From Sphingobium sp. AP49 (GTDB taxonomy: Bacteria; Pseudomonadota; Alphaproteobacteria; Sphingomonadales; Sphingomonadaceae), in the NCBI RefSeq assembly GCF_000281715.2, contig NZ_CP124576.1, positions 2,735,501 through 2,799,500 of the forward strand: DNA of 64,000 nt, read 5' to 3'. The translations under genes were made by a program, and so were the position numbers. The notes beneath the pieces were generated by a model. The model saw only the letters and a list, made by a program, of their open reading frames with translations. It had not been told where the DNA came from and did no database searches. Positions 61,151 to 64,000 of the stretch are shown here, piece by piece. Position 1 is the first letter of the stretch, and every line of letters starts with the position of its first letter.

Positions 61151-62410
61151 ATGGCCAAGTCATTCCGCATCCGTATGCCGGCTGCCGCGCTGCTGCTGTC
61201 AACTGTCGGCACCAGCCTGCCCGCCCTTGCGCAACAGGCTGCGGACACTCCCGACAAGGCCAATGCTGCGCTGGCGGCAGACGCGCCAGCCACGCCACCG
61301 CCCGATGGCCAGGCGGCCCCCGCCTCCGCAGACCCCGTGATCACACCGCAGAAGAAGGGCTTTTTCAGCCGCTTCATCGACGAGGAAGATCATGGCCTCG
61401 ATTTCTCGAACTTCCTGGCCAAGGGCGGCTTCATCCCGGTTCCGATCATCATTACCGAACCAGCCGTGGATGGCGGCTTCGGCCTGGCCGCAGCCTTCCT
61501 GTCCGCCGATAAGGACCATCCCAGACAGATCACCAAGACGGCCGTTGCCGCCTTCAAGACCGGCAACGGGTCTGACGGCATTGGCGCCTTCCGGTCCGGC
61601 TATGCCTTTGACGGGCGTCTCAACTATCGCATCGGCATCGGCCATGGAAAGATCACGCTCGACGCTTTCCCGGCCTTCCTGCCTGAAGGCCTGGAATATA
61701 CAAATCACTATAAATACGGCATTTTCGGTTCAGCATTCTGGCATCTCAAGGATGACCGCTTTTCCTTTGGACCGCTGTTTGACTTTCGCAAGCTCCAGTC
61801 CCGGATCGACATAACCGGTCTGCCCGACGATTTTGCCGACGATTTCAACCGGACGATGAAGACCGGCGCACTCGGTGCCGGTTTCCACTTCGACAATCGC
61901 GACAATCCGGTGACGCCGACCCGGGGCACCAACGCCTATGTCGAGGCAAAATTCGACCGCGACGCCTTTGGCAGCAAGCGTGATTTTGAAACCTATAATG
62001 TCGAAGCCTATAGTTTCGACAAGTTCACGTCCGATCTGCGCTTTGGCTACAAGTTCGACCTCAACATGATCCGCGGCGACTTCCCGGCCTATTTCGCTCC
62101 CGCCATCAATCTGCGCGGCGTCCAGGCCCAGGAATATCAGGGCTCCACCGTCCTTAGCACCGAACTGGAACTGACCTGGCAGGTCAGCCCGCGCTGGTCG
62201 CTGCTGGGCTTTGGCGGCTATGGCACCACCGATGGTGGCGACCGTCGGATCTTTCGGGATTCGGGCGACGTCTGGGCCGGCGGCGCGGGCTTCCGCTACA
62301 AGCTGGCGCGCAAACTCGGCCTCGATGCCGGCATGGACTTCGCTTATGGGCCGGGTGGCTTCGTCTTCTACATCCAGTTCGGCCATGCCTGGTCCTTCGG
62401 CATGGATTGA
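61151..62410 (+). CDS. BamA/TamA-family outer-membrane protein (barrel only)
   Basis: 419 aa with a signal peptide to about residue 28 and an Ala/Pro-rich linker to about 65. A beta-barrel then resembles the C-terminal (surface antigen D15) half of BamA/TamA: VPIIITEPAVDGGFGLAAAF, later GFHFDNRDNPVTPTRGTNAYVEAKF, ending FYIQFGHAWSF. There are no POTRA domains, so it is not an insertase of the usual type; similar proteins are annotated as BamA/TamA family. The role is unknown. The gene stands alone, 109 bp after the RBBP9-like gene. Confidence 0.78.
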   Translation: MAKSFRIRMPAAALLLSTVGTSLPALAQQAADTPDKANAALAADAPATPPPDGQAAPASADPVITPQKKGFFSRFIDEEDHGLDFSNFLAKGGFIPVPIIITEPAVDGGFGLAAAFLSADKDHPRQITKTAVAAFKTGNGSDGIGAFRSGYAFDGRLNYRIGIGHGKITLDAFPAFLPEGLEYTNHYKYGIFGSAFWHLKDDRFSFGPLFDFRKLQSRIDITGLPDDFADDFNRTMKTGALGAGFHFDNRDNPVTPTRGTNAYVEAKFDRDAFGSKRDFETYNVEAYSFDKFTSDLRFGYKFDLNMIRGDFPAYFAPAINLRGVQAQEYQGSTVLSTELELTWQVSPRWSLLGFGGYGTTDGGDRRIFRDSGDVWAGGAGFRYKLARKLGLDAGMDFAYGPGGFVFYIQFGHAWSFGMD

Positions 62411-62625
62411 TCCGCTGTCCTACTTTTCAGCTCTTCGCCATACTGCCCCAGAGCATCACCGGAAAGCGGCCATCACCTTCTATAATTTCCAACATATGTT
62501 CCTAAATTTCAAAATATGCAGGAAATATGCGAAGTTAAGCGGAACCGCTCCTCTCGCCTAACGCAAGGAAGGCCAATCCTGTCCCGCTCTTTCTTCGTTA
62601 ACCATTTTCAGCCATATCCTGCTCC

Positions 62626-64000
62626 ATGTCCGCCGTGCTGACGTCCCATGAACCCGCGACCGGTGCGCTGCTATGGCAGGGCGAAACCGGTGACGTCGAA
62701 GCCACCGTCACGCGCGCGCGCGCGGCATGGCCGCGCTGGGCCGCCCAACCCATTGCCTATCGCATTGAAACTCTGCGTCGCTTCGTCAATGTCGTGCGCG
62801 CCCATGAGGAGAAGCTGGCCGACCTGATCGCCCGCGAAACCGGCAAGCCGCTATGGGATGCCCGCGCCGAAGTCGCCGCCGTCATGGCCAAAGTCGATAC
62901 TTCGGTCGCCGCTTATTCCGATCGTACCGGTCAGCGCCGGCTGGAGGCCAATCTGGGCGCCCGCCAGTCGGTTCGACACAAGCCCCATGGTGTAATGGCG
63001 GTGCTCGGCCCCTATAATTTCCCGGCCCACCTGCCCAACGGCCACATCATCCCCGCCCTGCTCGCCGGCAATGCCGTCATTTTCAAACCCTCGGAAAAGA
63101 CGCCAGCCGTCGGCGAGATGCTGGTCAGCTTCTATCACGAAGCCGGCGTACCGGCCGATGCCATACAATTGCTGCTGGGTGGCCCGGACGAAGGCAAGGG
63201 GCTGGCCGCCCACAGCGATGTCGCAGGTATCCTCTTCACCGGATCGGCGCAGACCGGCATTGCCATCAACCGCCAGTTCGCCGCCCAGCCGGGCAAGATA
63301 CTGGCGCTCGAAATGGGCGGCAACAATCCTCTGGTGGTCTGGGATACGCCGGAAATCGGCGCCGCCGCCGCCTTGGTGATCCAGTCCGCCTTTCTGTCGA
63401 GCGGCCAGCGCTGCACCGCCGCCAGCCGCCTGATCGTCAAGGAAAGCCTCGCCGATGCGCTGATCGCGGAGGTGAAAAAACTAGCCGACCGACTGATCGT
63501 CGACCATCCCCATGCCGATCCCACCCCCTATATGGGGCCGGTCATCGACAATCCGACTGCCGACGGCCTCACCGAGAGCTTCCTCTATTTGATGAGCCAT
63601 GGCGGCAAACCGATCAAACATATGGTTCGCCCGAAAAAAGGCTTACCCTTCCTCACCCCCGCGATCATCGATGTGACTGCAATGACCGAACGGCCCGATG
63701 TCGAGTTGTTCGGCCCTCTGCTACAGGTCGTACGCACGCCCGATTTCGAAAGCGCCATCGCAGAAGCCAATAATAGCCGCTACGGCCTGTCCGCCTCGCT
63801 GGTCGGCGGCAGTCCCGAACAATATGCGCAATTTTGGGGTAATGTCCGCGCCGGCGTGATCAACTGGAACCGGCCAACCAACGGCGCGTCGGGCACCGCC
63901 CCCTTCGGCGGGGTCGGCGTGTCGGGCAACCATCGCCCCAGCGCCTATTATGCGGCCGATTATTGCGCCTATCCAGTCGCCTCCGCCGAGATCGAGCAGC
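62626..64000 (+). CDS. astD: succinylglutamate-semialdehyde dehydrogenase (C-terminus cut by window edge)
   Basis: 458 codons are visible to the right edge; the family is about 485-490 aa, so only the end is missing. It is an aldehyde dehydrogenase fold: the NAD site has LGPYNFPAHLPNGHIIPALLAGN and FTGSAQTG, the general base Glu is in LEMGGNNPL and the catalytic Cys in SSGQRCTA. The GPYNFPAHLPNGHI form is that of AstD, which completes arginine succinyltransferase catabolism. Other ast genes are expected beyond the window. The ATG follows a GTTAACCATT sequence by about 20 bp. Confidence 0.88.
   Translation, partial: MSAVLTSHEPATGALLWQGETGDVEATVTRARAAWPRWAAQPIAYRIETLRRFVNVVRAHEEKLADLIARETGKPLWDARAEVAAVMAKVDTSVAAYSDRTGQRRLEANLGARQSVRHKPHGVMAVLGPYNFPAHLPNGHIIPALLAGNAVIFKPSEKTPAVGEMLVSFYHEAGVPADAIQLLLGGPDEGKGLAAHSDVAGILFTGSAQTGIAINRQFAAQPGKILALEMGGNNPLVVWDTPEIGAAAALVIQSAFLSSGQRCTAASRLIVKESLADALIAEVKKLADRLIVDHPHADPTPYMGPVIDNPTADGLTESFLYLMSHGGKPIKHMVRPKKGLPFLTPAIIDVTAMTERPDVELFGPLLQVVRTPDFESAIAEANNSRYGLSASLVGGSPEQYAQFWGNVRAGVINWNRPTNGASGTAPFGGVGVSGNHRPSAYYAADYCAYPVASAEIEQ

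Overview
The window looks like chromosomal DNA of a sphingomonad (Alphaproteobacteria, Sphingobium/Novosphingobium type). The reasons are high GC with GC-rich third positions, the comEC-gltX-gltA order, alphaproteobacterial families (DUF2336, EcfG-type sigma factor, TipN-like coiled coil, DUF2093, a TonB receptor with an STN domain) and the short SdhE protein. The genus is inferred from gene content; no database search was possible. About 60 protein genes, two tRNA-Asn genes and several hairpins and repeats are described. comEC runs off the left edge and astD off the right edge.

Layout. 1-4.6 kb: comEC (minus), then gltX and gltA with a clear terminator. 4.7-11.6 kb: a little-known signalling block. 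It holds a histidine-kinase-like protein lacking its phospho-histidine, a DUF2336 protein, a nucleotidyltransferase-like membrane protein, an Hpt-like protein that also lacks its histidine, and a divergent 890-aa TipN-like coiled-coil protein with exact 62-residue repeats. 11.6-22.3 kb: housekeeping (anmK, tyrS, PilZ, MscS, CPBP protease, recG, sdhE, mfd). 22.7-30 kb: a GT14-like glycosyltransferase, small proteins, a DUF2322 protein, a putative porin, an EAL regulator, moaA and nadK.

30.0-42.2 kb: a segment bracketed by two 134-bp direct repeats, each holding a complete tRNA-Asn(GUU) gene. Just inside the left copy are a terminator, a truncated tyrosine-integrase remnant and about 1 kb of apparently decayed sequence. 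The segment carries what reads as one surface-signalling and uptake system. On the minus strand are ECF sigma, FecR, MFS transporter and an FG-GAP/UnbV exported protein; on the divergent strand are an STN-type TonB receptor and a penicillin-acylase-family Ntn hydrolase. I read it as sensing, import and deacylation of an unknown amide compound. An EcfG-type sigma factor lies next to the right tRNA.

42.4-46.4 kb: a ParA ATPase, a ribbon-helix-helix-like partner and two SPOR-domain proteins, probably acting in partitioning or at the division site. 46.4-54.2 kb: a LysR regulator divergent from a DUF1338 (2-oxoadipate dioxygenase) gene, purU, and the glutathione-dependent formaldehyde operon (frmA, VOC protein, fghA). 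A 29-aa membrane peptide candidate and a nitronate-monooxygenase/DUF2093 pair follow. 54.3-64 kb: a GT4 glycosyltransferase overlapping an alpha/beta hydrolase, selO, a small-gene region, a tandem duplication of an 82-aa exported protein, an RBBP9-like hydrolase, a BamA/TamA-like outer-membrane protein, and astD.
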